From VAZQ01 sp035300505 (GTDB taxonomy: Bacteria > Pseudomonadota > Alphaproteobacteria > Rhizobiales > Xanthobacteraceae): DNA of 64,000 bases. Position numbers and translations under genes: made by a program. The notes under the pieces are model-generated. The model was given only the letters and a program-made list of their open reading frames with translations. It did no database searches and was not told the origin of the DNA. This document shows positions 26,642 to 34,483 of this stretch, piece by piece; the stretch's first letter is position 1; the number at the start of each line of letters is the position of its first letter. Location of the stretch: positions 4,704-68,703 of the forward strand of contig DATGVJ010000374.1 in the NCBI GenBank assembly GCA_035300505.1, in the 5' to 3' direction.

Positions 26642-27223
26642 CTACGGGCGTCGGCAGGCGCGGGCCTTAACGGTGCACTCGCCATTGCGACAGACATTGG
26701 TGCGACCGACCGTCACGTTTATCCCATAGTCTTCGCCGTGCGCGGAACGAACGGCTTGCTGCCAGCTCTCCTCGGCACCTTTTTTCGTCGCCGCCGAGGC
26801 GGAGATATAAGGGGTGCAGTAGGCCGTAGCAAACTTTTCGATCCCGAATCCTCCAGCCGCATAGCCGGCTAACCCCAGAATGACGACGACGCCCAGGAAG
26901 CGCCACACGCGCGCGGGTTCCGGTGCCGGCCCATAAGCATTGGGCCCAGGCATGCCACGGCGATAAAGAACGCGCATGCTTCCGAACAATTTCCAGCCAC
27001 TGTACCCGAGGTCATGAGCCCGCTGGGCTCCAATTGCCTGCAGGCTCACGAGACCCGTCAAGGAGAAGATGGCATAGATCCAAACAGCTGCGCCGTAACC
27101 CAAGCCCATCGCGGCAATGCCGACGAAAATGCCCGAGGTGATCGCAGCCAGCCATCCCAATATTCCGATCCACAATTCAGCACGCGTGATGCGGCCTCGA
27201 AAGGAAAACAGGATGCCGATCAC
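26642..27223 (-). CDS. DUF805-domain membrane protein
   Basis: Protein of 193 aa. The DUF805 hallmarks are present: ILFSFRGRITRAELWIG at the N-terminus, QRAHDLGYSGW in the middle and PGPNAYGPAP after the third helix. Four hydrophobic segments are predicted, the last (RVWRFLGVVVILGLAGYAAG) followed by a soluble tail of about 60 residues with three Cys (TNVCRNGECTVKARAC). The tail is an addition to the basic family. Function unknown. Confidence 0.85.
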   Translation of the reverse strand: MIGILFSFRGRITRAELWIGILGWLAAITSGIFVGIAAMGLGYGAAVWIYAIFSLTGLVSLQAIGAQRAHDLGYSGWKLFGSMRVLYRRGMPGPNAYGPAPEPARVWRFLGVVVILGLAGYAAGGFGIEKFATAYCTPYISASAATKKGAEESWQQAVRSAHGEDYGINVTVGRTNVCRNGECTVKARACRRP

Positions 27224-27504
27224 GCTGCACCTCCGTCGCCAGGACCAAACGCAGAAAGTTGCGTTATCGGTCGGTGCGTTGCCGGGTCGCCACTATATAA
27301 CCGATTCGGGCTATTTTTGCCTCGCTATGGTTAGGCCGAGAGCCGGCAGGCACGGGATCATGCCAACATAGAGAAAGTTCTGAGTTCTGGAAGCGCGCGC
27401 AAATATGGTCCGCAGTGCCCTCGATAACAAGCGTCAAAGCGTGTATGCTGCGCAGGTCGCCTACCAAAGATATACACACATTTGCCGCTTTCCGGGGGAG
27501 TTCG

Positions 27505-30500
27505 ATGCGTCGTGTTAAAGCAATCTTGACCGCAGCGCTTTTTTTAATCGCGAGCCCGCTCGCGCACAGTCAGCCAGATCCGCTTCGCATCTTTGATGGC
27601 CTGTGGAGTTCGATCAATTCTCCCGGATTGCAGGTGATCTTCAATCGGGTGAGTGCCGATCAGCGAGAAGCAAGTCTGTCCTTTGGACATGCTTCCATCA
27701 GCCTTTCGAATGGCCGCGACAATTCCAATCTTAAGGTCTCCGGCGAAGGCTTCGATTGTTACTATTATGTTGCTGAGGACGTGACGCGCGTCCGAATGAC
27801 CTGGGATTTGAAGAGCGGGCCTGGTGTCTGCCCGCCTTTGACGGTTTTTGAGAGAGCTGCGCCCCCACCTGAAAATAATGATGTTGCCGTTGCCGAGTGT
27901 GACCGGTTGGCAGCATCCCCCTTCGATCATCTTCGGCCTCCGGGAATTCCAGGGGTTCTTATTGATCGGATTGATGCCTCCCGGGCCGTACCAGCCTGTC
28001 AGGCGGCCGCGGCCGCCCGCCCTGACGACGGCCGGTTGATACTTCAGCTTGGTCGCGCCCTTTACCGCGTCGGCGGCATTGCCGAAAGGGAAGCCGCACG
28101 CCTGTACAAGGTTGCCGCTGACCAGGGCCACGCAGTCGCGCAAAACAATCTCGGCGTTCTTTATGCGAACGGCCGCAGCGGCCTCCCCAATGACGACCGC
28201 GAGGCCGCACGCCTCTCCAAGCTCGCTGCTGACCAAGGCTTTGCAATCGCGCAATATGGTCTCGGTACTTTTTATGCAACCGGCCGCGGCGGCCTCCCAA
28301 AGGATGACCAAGAGGCCGCACGCCTTTACAGGCTCGCCGCCGACCAGGGCTACGCGGTCGCGCAGTACACTCTCGGTGTTTTCCATGCGAACGGGCGCGG
28401 CGGCCTCTCCAAGGATGACACCGAGACCGCACGCCTCTACAAGCTCGCTGCTAACCAAGGCAACGCTCTTGCGCAAGTCAACCTCGGTGTTTTCTATGCG
28501 AATGGCCGAGGTGGCCTCACCAAGGATGACACCGAGGCCGCACGCCTCTACAGGCTCGCCGCTGACCAAGGCAACGCTCTGGCGCAAGTCAACCTCGGTG
28601 TCTTCCATGCGAACGGCCGCGGCGGCATCCCCAAAGATGACCGTGAGGCCGCACGCCTCTACAAGCTCGCCGCTGACCAAGGCAATGCGTTCGCGCAAGC
28701 AAATCTCGGACTTTTCCATGCGAACAGCCGAGGTGGGCTCCCCAAGGATGACCACGAGGCCGCGCGCCTTTACAAGCTCGCTGCTGACCAAGGCAATGCG
28801 TTCGCGCAAGCCAACCTCGGTGTTTTCCATGCGAACAGCCGAGGTGGGCTCCCCAAGGATGACCACGCGGCTGCACGCCTCTACAAGCTCGCCGCCGACC
28901 AGGGCAACGCGTTCGCGCAAGGCAACCTCGGTATTTTCTACGCGAACGGGCGCGGCGGCCTGCCCAAGGATGACCGCGAGGCCGCACGCCTCTACAAGCT
29001 TGCCGCCGACCAAGGCAACGTGTTCGCGCAGTCCAATCTCGCTATTATTTATGAAATCGGGCTGGGCGGCGTCTCCAAAGATGCGGGTGAGGGGGCACGC
29101 CTCAACAACCTCGCCGCCTCCCAGGACAACGCGCCGGCGCAACAGCTGCCAGCGCCAAAATTTGAAACGGAGCCATTTTCCGGCAGCGAGTTGCTCAACG
29201 GCAAACGGATTGCCGAACAAGAATGCGCAAATCTTGCGGGAGCAGTCTGGGTCGTCGTGGACCGAAAAGGAGAGTGCATTCGCTATTATCACACAAGTGC
29301 TGGCTCCGGCGCGGACGTGCTGATCTTCCTGACCATCGATATGGTTTCCGTAAACGGGCGGGGCGAGGCAAAGCCGCACGAAATTTATTTGCGGCAGACC
29401 CCGGCAAATCTCAAGAACGGCAGCGCGAGCTGGTCAAGGGCTCTTGCGCTGCCCTATGTGCATCTGGCGCGTCCGGGCACAGAAGGGTCTTCGGGCGAAC
29501 ATAACCAGAGGCGAACCCCACGCGAGATCGAGCTGATTTCGGCAGCGATCGATGCGATCAAGTTGCGACACAACTATGCACGCATCCATATCGCCGCCTA
29601 CGACGCGGGCGCACATGCGGCGGCGGTTCTCCTGGCGAAGCGCAGCGACCTTGGTTGCGTGGTGCTTGCCTCAGGCATGGTCTCGCTGCGAAGCCTTCTC
29701 GCAGAACAGGGTCGCGCCATTGACTTCACAGGTCACAAGACTGCGATTGATCCTATCACGCTCGTCGATCGTATCGCCAAGCGGCCGGACCTGCGCATTT
29801 TCGTTGTGACGGACCCCGACGATCTCGTCATCTCGGCGCGCTCGCAAACAATCTATGCCAAGCGTCTTGCAGCTGCAGGTCTGCCGGTCCGGCAAATCTT
29901 TACGGCCGCTTCCGGCTACAGCGCCCACGGTTTGTTCGAGCCAGCACGCCAAATCGCTGCGAACTGCGCCAAGGGAATGGCCGACGATGCAATCGTTGCT
30001 TCGATTCAAAAAAAACTGCCCGAAACGCCCCCCGACGCCGACGACCCGCCATTGCACGGCACCGACGTCATAAGCCGCGGGGTCAAGCTTAATGAGGCGC
30101 AATGCAAGAAGCTCGGTATGGCGCTTTGGGTGCATGCCGAGGGCCGCGATTTTTGCGTGCGGTATTGGCTCTCCACGGTGGGCGGCTCCAAGGATGAGGC
30201 GGAAATATATTTTCACGGAGACCTCGGCGATCCCAAGAAACCGCTCGGGGCGCTCAGTGCTCCCGCGGCGCGAATGACCTCCGGTGGTTTGCAGCGGGAG
30301 GCCCACGGCTGGTCACGGTCGTTCGGCGGCCCCTATGCGGAGGTTGGACGACTTGGCGCGTTGGGTTCCTCCGGAGTCCATCTCCATGAGCGTCGTACGC
30401 TGCTCGAGGTCCGCGTCGCGATGGCCGCGCTCGACGGCCTAAAAGAGCGACATCGGTTCAAACGATTTCACCTGGTGGGCCAGTCCGGAGGCGGACACAC

Positions 30501-30951
30501 GGTTGCGGCGCTGACCCAGTTGAGAAATGACATCGGCTGCGCCGTCATGGCGTCCGGCGCAGTGTCGGTGAAATCGGTGCATCGGGATCGCGGCCTCCAG
30601 GCGGGACCATTGATCAAGTCGCTCTACGACCCCATCGATCATGTTGCGAAGATGCAGGATCAGGCGGGGCGGCGCATGGTTGTCCTGGCGGATCCAGACG
30701 ACCGCATCGTTTCCGCACGCTCGCAGCGGGAGTTCGTCGATCGCGTCCGGTCCCGCGGACTGCCGATCCTGCACATTACGGCGGCCGCCGGCGATGAAGA
30801 CCATCACGGGCTGGCATCGATCGGCAGGCGTCTGGTTGCGGATTGCGCCAAAGGTGTCGATGATGAGGTGTTGATCAAGCGTTACCAGGACAAGGTAGCG
30901 CCAGCGCTCACCCCTTCTTCGCCACCGGCACCGGCACGCCGGCAATCTTGA
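27505..30951 (+). CDS. Secreted Sel1-repeat protein with two tandem alpha/beta-hydrolase-like domains
   Basis: Protein of 1148 aa. A signal peptide (about residues 1-22, PLAHSQ) is followed by a beta-rich N-terminal domain of about 110 residues, then ten Sel1-like repeats of 37 residues (consensus EAARLYKLAADQGNAFAQ, then NLGVFYANGRGGLPKDD), then two homologous C-terminal domains (about 29185-29990 and 30080-30880). The second domain has a nucleophile elbow GQSGGG, an Asp in VLADPDDRIVSAR and a His in DEDHHGL, the order of a Ser-Asp-His hydrolase. In the first domain the elbow reads AYDAGA with no Ser, while the DPDD and HGL motifs remain, so it is probably inactive. GGGGGAG lies 4 nt before the ATG. 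The last 44 nt overlap the end of the SMP-30-like gene on the other strand. Substrate unknown. Confidence 0.8.
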   Translation: MRRVKAILTAALFLIASPLAHSQPDPLRIFDGLWSSINSPGLQVIFNRVSADQREASLSFGHASISLSNGRDNSNLKVSGEGFDCYYYVAEDVTRVRMTWDLKSGPGVCPPLTVFERAAPPPENNDVAVAECDRLAASPFDHLRPPGIPGVLIDRIDASRAVPACQAAAAARPDDGRLILQLGRALYRVGGIAEREAARLYKVAADQGHAVAQNNLGVLYANGRSGLPNDDREAARLSKLAADQGFAIAQYGLGTFYATGRGGLPKDDQEAARLYRLAADQGYAVAQYTLGVFHANGRGGLSKDDTETARLYKLAANQGNALAQVNLGVFYANGRGGLTKDDTEAARLYRLAADQGNALAQVNLGVFHANGRGGIPKDDREAARLYKLAADQGNAFAQANLGLFHANSRGGLPKDDHEAARLYKLAADQGNAFAQANLGVFHANSRGGLPKDDHAAARLYKLAADQGNAFAQGNLGIFYANGRGGLPKDDREAARLYKLAADQGNVFAQSNLAIIYEIGLGGVSKDAGEGARLNNLAASQDNAPAQQLPAPKFETEPFSGSELLNGKRIAEQECANLAGAVWVVVDRKGECIRYYHTSAGSGADVLIFLTIDMVSVNGRGEAKPHEIYLRQTPANLKNGSASWSRALALPYVHLARPGTEGSSGEHNQRRTPREIELISAAIDAIKLRHNYARIHIAAYDAGAHAAAVLLAKRSDLGCVVLASGMVSLRSLLAEQGRAIDFTGHKTAIDPITLVDRIAKRPDLRIFVVTDPDDLVISARSQTIYAKRLAAAGLPVRQIFTAASGYSAHGLFEPARQIAANCAKGMADDAIVASIQKKLPETPPDADDPPLHGTDVISRGVKLNEAQCKKLGMALWVHAEGRDFCVRYWLSTVGGSKDEAEIYFHGDLGDPKKPLGALSAPAARMTSGGLQREAHGWSRSFGGPYAEVGRLGALGSSGVHLHERRTLLEVRVAMAALDGLKERHRFKRFHLVGQSGGGHTVAALTQLRNDIGCAVMASGAVSVKSVHRDRGLQAGPLIKSLYDPIDHVAKMQDQAGRRMVVLADPDDRIVSARSQREFVDRVRSRGLPILHITAAAGDEDHHGLASIGRRLVADCAKGVDDEVLIKRYQDKVAPALTPSSPPAPARRQS
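28081..29140 (+). repeat. Ten in-phase 111-nt DNA repeats encoding Sel1 units
   Basis: Units repeat every 111 nt (37 codons) without indels across about 1.06 kb. Units near 28750 and 28860 are almost identical at the DNA level (GGTGGGCTCCCCAAGGATGA recurs), while the first two and the last are more divergent. This points to growth by tandem duplication from the centre and a potential for copy-number variation. Confidence 0.8.
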
Positions 30952-31909
30952 CCTTCACGGCGCCGACATAGTTCCAGTTGGTGTAGTAGAGCGTCTTCCA
31001 GTCGTCGCCGCCGAAGGCGATGTTGGTGGTCTCAGGGCGCCCATGCACGATGCGGCCGAGTTTCTTGCCCTTGGGGTCGAGAATGTAGATTCCGCCCGAC
31101 CCGCCGCAATAGACGTTGCCCGCAACGTCGACTTTCAAGCCGTCGGGACCGCCGGGTTCTGGACCGCGCAGGTCGGCAAAAACACGATCGGTCTGTTTGG
31201 CCAAAAGGCCATTGGGCAAAACGTCGAACGCGCGGATGAGCCCGCGCCGGAAATCCGTGATGTACATCACGCTCTCGTCCGGTGAAAACGCAAGCCCATT
31301 CGGAAACACGAAGTCGTTCGCCAGCAAGGTCATGGTTCCGAGGTCCGCCGATACCCGATAGACGCCCGGGAACCCGATGTCCCATTGCTCGGGCATCGCG
31401 TTCAACGGATCGGTGAAATAGATCGCGCCGTCCGATTTCACGATGACGTCGTTTGGGATGTTGAGCTGCTTGCCCTGGAAGCTGCCGGAGATCACCGTGA
31501 TGCTGCCATCGGCTTCGCGCCGCGTGATCCGCCGCGTCACGCGTTCGCAGCCGACCAGGCGGCCCTGAAGGTCGCGCGTGAGCCCGTTGGTGCGGTTGAC
31601 CGGCTCGCGCGCCACCGAGGCGCCCTGCCCGGGCACATATTTCATCTGTCGATTGTTGTGGATGTCGCTGTAGAGAAGATAGCCGCCTTCCTTCCACCAG
31701 AGCGGGCCTTCGGTCGGCCCCATGGTGCCGCCGGTGCCTGAGGCGAGTTCCTCAATCGGCTCGGACGTGGCGATGATGCTGTCGAGTTCCGGAGCAAATT
31801 TTTCGATCCGCTTTGCCGTCTGCGCGGACGCGCGCGACCCGCCAACCGCAAGACCGGCCGCCGACATCGCCAGCATGTGCCGCCGCGAAATGTCGGATTG
31901 TTTAGCCAT
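30908..31909 (-). CDS. SMP-30/gluconolactonase-like beta-propeller enzyme, exported
   Basis: Protein of 333 aa with a twin-arginine-like signal (SRRHMLAMSAAGLAVGG). The propeller carries the metal-site pattern of SMP-30/LRE proteins: Glu in GPTEGPLWW, Asn in NRTNGLTRDLQGRL, Asn in LNIPNDVIVKSDGAIYFTDP, and Asp in AFSPDESVMYITD and GGPDGLKVDVAGNVY. It probably opens a lactone or hydrolyses an ester in the periplasm. GGGAGG lies 5 nt before the ATG at 31909. Its 3-prime end overlaps the end of the Sel1/hydrolase gene by 44 nt. Confidence 0.88.
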   Translation of the reverse strand: MAKQSDISRRHMLAMSAAGLAVGGSRASAQTAKRIEKFAPELDSIIATSEPIEELASGTGGTMGPTEGPLWWKEGGYLLYSDIHNNRQMKYVPGQGASVAREPVNRTNGLTRDLQGRLVGCERVTRRITRREADGSITVISGSFQGKQLNIPNDVIVKSDGAIYFTDPLNAMPEQWDIGFPGVYRVSADLGTMTLLANDFVFPNGLAFSPDESVMYITDFRRGLIRAFDVLPNGLLAKQTDRVFADLRGPEPGGPDGLKVDVAGNVYCGGSGGIYILDPKGKKLGRIVHGRPETTNIAFGGDDWKTLYYTNWNYVGAVKVKIAGVPVPVAKKG

Positions 31910-31978
31910 CGTTTCCTCCCTTGGGTTCACCTCTTATTCTACGCGGAGGATACCCCAAAAAACCATTGGCCGCTGGTA

Positions 31979-33349
31979 TTAACGCGCCGCCAACATGGTT
32001 TTCGATGTGCGGTTTTCATCATCATCGTCGGATGGATGCAGCCTCCGCGGGTGGGTTGTGGCTCGGCCAAGCGCCTCCAGCCGGGTCCGCACCAAGGCAA
32101 TGTGGTCGCGCAGGATGTAGAGCTGGCTGACAAAGCCCGGCGGCAGCTTGATGTGATTGGCTTGCTGCTCGAGCCGATCGAGTTGCGCCGCCAATTGCAG
32201 GTCATTGCGGTTGACGCCGGTGCGCTCCATCTCGTCTTCCAACAAACGCAATTCGCCGTAAAGACGCGTGATCTTCGAGCGCATGGCCCAGCCGTATAGA
32301 GCCGGTGCAATCCGCACCAAGGGATAGAGGACGCCCAGGAGCGGTATGGCAACGATGACCAGCCGCCCGATCAGGGAGGCGGCCCAGAACGGCAGGTAGT
32401 TCTGCAGAATAGGTCTGCCCGATTTGTAAAACTGGAGCGCATCGGCCGCCAGCGGGAGGTCAGTCATCTCGGCGGCGGGAAACTGGCCGGCATGATTGAA
32501 GATGCCCGGCGCCGAATGCACCTGCACCGCGGTCTGCAGCAGCAGAAATTTCAGCGCCGAGTGCAGGTCTTTGCGGACTGCCAGACTGGCCTTCGGCGCA
32601 ACCAGCGCGACGTCCGAGGACGGACGGTTGCGGGCGAGGTCGGCGACGCCTTCCGGAACGATCACTTTGCTGAGAAAGGGAAAGAGCGCCACATAGGCGT
32701 CGGCGTTAGGGAAACTGGAGACCGTCACCCGCTCATCGGTGATCAGGCGGGCAATGACGGGCGAGTCGAAAGCGACGAGCAGGATCGCGGCGTCGATCTC
32801 GCCGGCCAGCAGCTTCTCGCTCGCCACTTGTGTCGTCAAAGGCAGAAGTTCCCCGACCGCATCGGCCATACCGCTGCGTTTGAGAAGTTCCAGCGCCACG
32901 GCGCGGGTTCCGCTGCCTTCCGGTCCGACCGACACTTTCTTGCCGCGCAGCGCATCGAGCCCGCGGCCGCGCAACTCGCTGCGCAGGAACAGCCAAAGCG
33001 GTTCGTAGAAGACGGTTCCGAGCGCTTCGGCCTCGGGCGACGAGCGCTCGTCGGTAATGCCGCCCTGCAGCAACGCCACACTCACGCCGGACTGGGGGTC
33101 GCGCAGCAACTTTAGATTTTCCAGTGCGCCGCTGGTCGGCACCAGCCGCAGCGTGATGCCATCGCGTGCCAACAGGTCGCGATAGCGCTTGCCGACCTCG
33201 AAATAAGCGCCGCCTTCGGCACCGGTCGCCATGGTGATGACGCGCGGCGGCAGCGTATACCACACCATGAAGGCAGCGCCCGCCATCACGGCCGCCACCG
33301 CCAGGCTCATGAGGAACCAGCGCGCGCGTGAAAATCCTTTGACAGCCAT
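31979..33349 (-). CDS. TAXI-family TRAP transporter solute-binding protein with C-terminal membrane anchor
   Basis: Protein of 456 aa: an N-terminal transmembrane/signal segment (WFLMSLAVAAVMAGAAFMVW), a TAXI binding-protein fold (ITMATGAEGGAYFEVGKRYR; LLQGGITDERSS; GSGTRAVALELLKRSGM; LLAGEIDAAILLVA), a second hydrophobic segment about residues 330-355 (LIGRLVIVAIPLLGVLYPLV), and a helical tail with coiled-coil character. Such anchored TAXI proteins are widespread in alphaproteobacteria; no TRAP permease genes are adjacent, so it may act alone or with a permease elsewhere. It lies 69 nt upstream of the SMP-30-like gene on the same strand. Confidence 0.87.
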   Translation of the reverse strand: MAVKGFSRARWFLMSLAVAAVMAGAAFMVWYTLPPRVITMATGAEGGAYFEVGKRYRDLLARDGITLRLVPTSGALENLKLLRDPQSGVSVALLQGGITDERSSPEAEALGTVFYEPLWLFLRSELRGRGLDALRGKKVSVGPEGSGTRAVALELLKRSGMADAVGELLPLTTQVASEKLLAGEIDAAILLVAFDSPVIARLITDERVTVSSFPNADAYVALFPFLSKVIVPEGVADLARNRPSSDVALVAPKASLAVRKDLHSALKFLLLQTAVQVHSAPGIFNHAGQFPAAEMTDLPLAADALQFYKSGRPILQNYLPFWAASLIGRLVIVAIPLLGVLYPLVRIAPALYGWAMRSKITRLYGELRLLEDEMERTGVNRNDLQLAAQLDRLEQQANHIKLPPGFVSQLYILRDHIALVRTRLEALGRATTHPRRLHPSDDDDENRTSKTMLAAR

Positions 33350-33561
33350 ACCAAACCTTGTTTGTGTCCAGTTTCCCCGCGGATGCTCCAGCCCGAGAAG
33401 GACGTTGAAAATGGCGCGAATGCGGCAAACGACCGACGCAGTGCCGGTATGACGCTGCGCTGAGCCGACATCCCATGCAGGCGCAGACGGCGAAGTAACA
33501 ATTTATCGATGTTGCCGACAAGACAGGAATTATCCGCTGCGATCCTCGCACACTACAAGCC

Positions 33562-33832
33562 GTGATCGACAACTACTGGCGCGAAGCTGGTCTTGTTTAC
33601 GATCGCATCGGCGAACTTCGCGAAGACCCGATCAATGGCCGTTTCGACGTCAGGCATTTGACCGCCATTCACGCCTATATCTTTCAGGACTTGCCGCATC
33701 ATCAACCAGGGATCATCCGTTCGGATGCGAAAAACTGGACCAAGCGCCGCGAGCTTGAAGGACGGTCAGGCGCACACTCGGTTCCGTATGTCAGCTACAG
33801 AGACAAACAATACGTGCGGGTCGATGATCTTC
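33562..33832 (+). pseudogene. Fic-family protein fragment
   Basis: The frame VIDNYWREAGLVYDRIGELR continues with FDVRHLTAIHAYIFQDLPHH and a NWTKRRELEGRSG stretch, which matches the start of the Fic domain (the L-x-A-I-H-x-Y-I-F-Q-D helix). The core HPFxxGNGRxxR motif never appears: after about 33832 the DNA instead encodes an unrelated frame on the other strand. It is therefore a truncated relic with no catalytic loop. Confidence 0.6.
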
Positions 33833-34028
33833 AGGTGCAGGCCCCATGCGGCGATTTCGACAGCGGCCAGCGCAATCGCCACGGCCTCCGCGCGTTTATT
33901 GCACTGCGTGAAATAGGCGATCAGTTCGGGGTGATAGAGGACATCTTCGAGCGCTCACGCACTTTGTCGAGATCGGCTTCGTTGGCCAGAAGGTCATCGT
34001 TGAATGTATGATCGACGGTCGAAGTCAT
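33790..34028 (-). pseudogene. Frameshifted fragment of unknown protein, antisense to the Fic relic
   Basis: From an ATG at 34028 the frame reads MTSTVDHTFNDDLLANEADL and DKVRE. A single missing base then shifts to ALEDVLYHPELIAYF, TQCNKRAEAVAIALAAVEIA and AWGLHLKIIDPHVLFVSVAD, which reads as a coherent helical protein. It ends in the overlap with the Fic fragment. I do not recognise the family. Confidence 0.4.
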
Positions 34029-34122
34029 GACACCCCGAAAAGCTTGCTGCCCCGCTGTCAAGGCCGGAAGTAGATCATTTCGATTACGCGCTGCAAGGTA
34101 GAGTTGTGGACGGAAAATAATG

Positions 34123-34144
34123 CATTAACATCATTATGTTAATG
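34123..34144. promoter_or_regulatory. Perfect AT-rich palindrome, possible operator
   Basis: CATTAACAT - CATT - ATGTTAATG: 9-bp perfect arms with a 4-nt centre, in AT-rich DNA in a gap upstream of the shared cytochrome motif at 34202. The form fits a binding site for a dimeric regulator. No terminator-like T-run follows. Confidence 0.35.
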
Positions 34145-34201
34145 AAATTCTACAGAGGCCTTGCAGGCGCAAAGGTCGCAGCCTCGATCCTCACATCCGC
34201 T

Positions 34202-34228
34202 CTTCCCCTCGGGTTAAACCCAGCGTAA
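34202..34228 (+). promoter_or_regulatory. Shared upstream motif, copy 2 (before the cytochrome relic)
   Basis: CTTCCCCTC, 12 nt, GCGTAA, followed by TCT. It has the same spacing as copies at 22162, 36648 and 38864. It lies 33 nt before the ATG of the broken cytochrome gene and about 255 nt before the tri-domain gene at 34484. Confidence 0.58.
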
Positions 34229-34261
34229 TCTGCCCCAAACGAAAAACCGGCAGGTTTCTCG

Positions 34262-34456
34262 ATGAAGTTCACCACGATCACGCGTTGCGTTTGCGTTCCT
34301 GGCCTCGACGCTGTCGGTTGCGGCAGGGCCTGCGTCCGCCCAGCAGTTTACCAAACAGCAGACCACAGGCCGGCAGCTTTTCGCCCAGTCCTGCGGAGTC
34401 CGATCATCGCTTGCCTGTCGACTGTCACCCCGGCCGCAGCAGCAAATCAACCATGC
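34262..34456 (+). pseudogene. Internally deleted cytochrome c gene
   Basis: Read across frames, the DNA encodes a signal peptide (MKFTTITRC, then ASTLSVAAGPASAQQ), the start of a cytochrome domain (QTTGRQLFAQSCGV), and then, after a deletion that removes the second Cys and the haem-binding His, the ending ACLSTVTPAAAA. The diheme cytochrome at 22262 has the matching segments (QTTGRQVFAQSCGVCH and AYLSTVTPAG). This relic stands directly upstream of the intact tri-domain gene, just as the 22262 gene stands before the truncated one. Confidence 0.8.
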
Positions 34457-34483
34457 TGAGCGGACCATCCAAGGAGAAGCAGA

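Noticed and set aside
27544..29379. Minus-strand open frame of 611 codons opposite the Sel1 repeats
   Set aside because: It exists because the repeated DNA is open in several frames; it has no ribosome site or known domain, and the plus frame encodes clear Sel1 repeats and a signal peptide.
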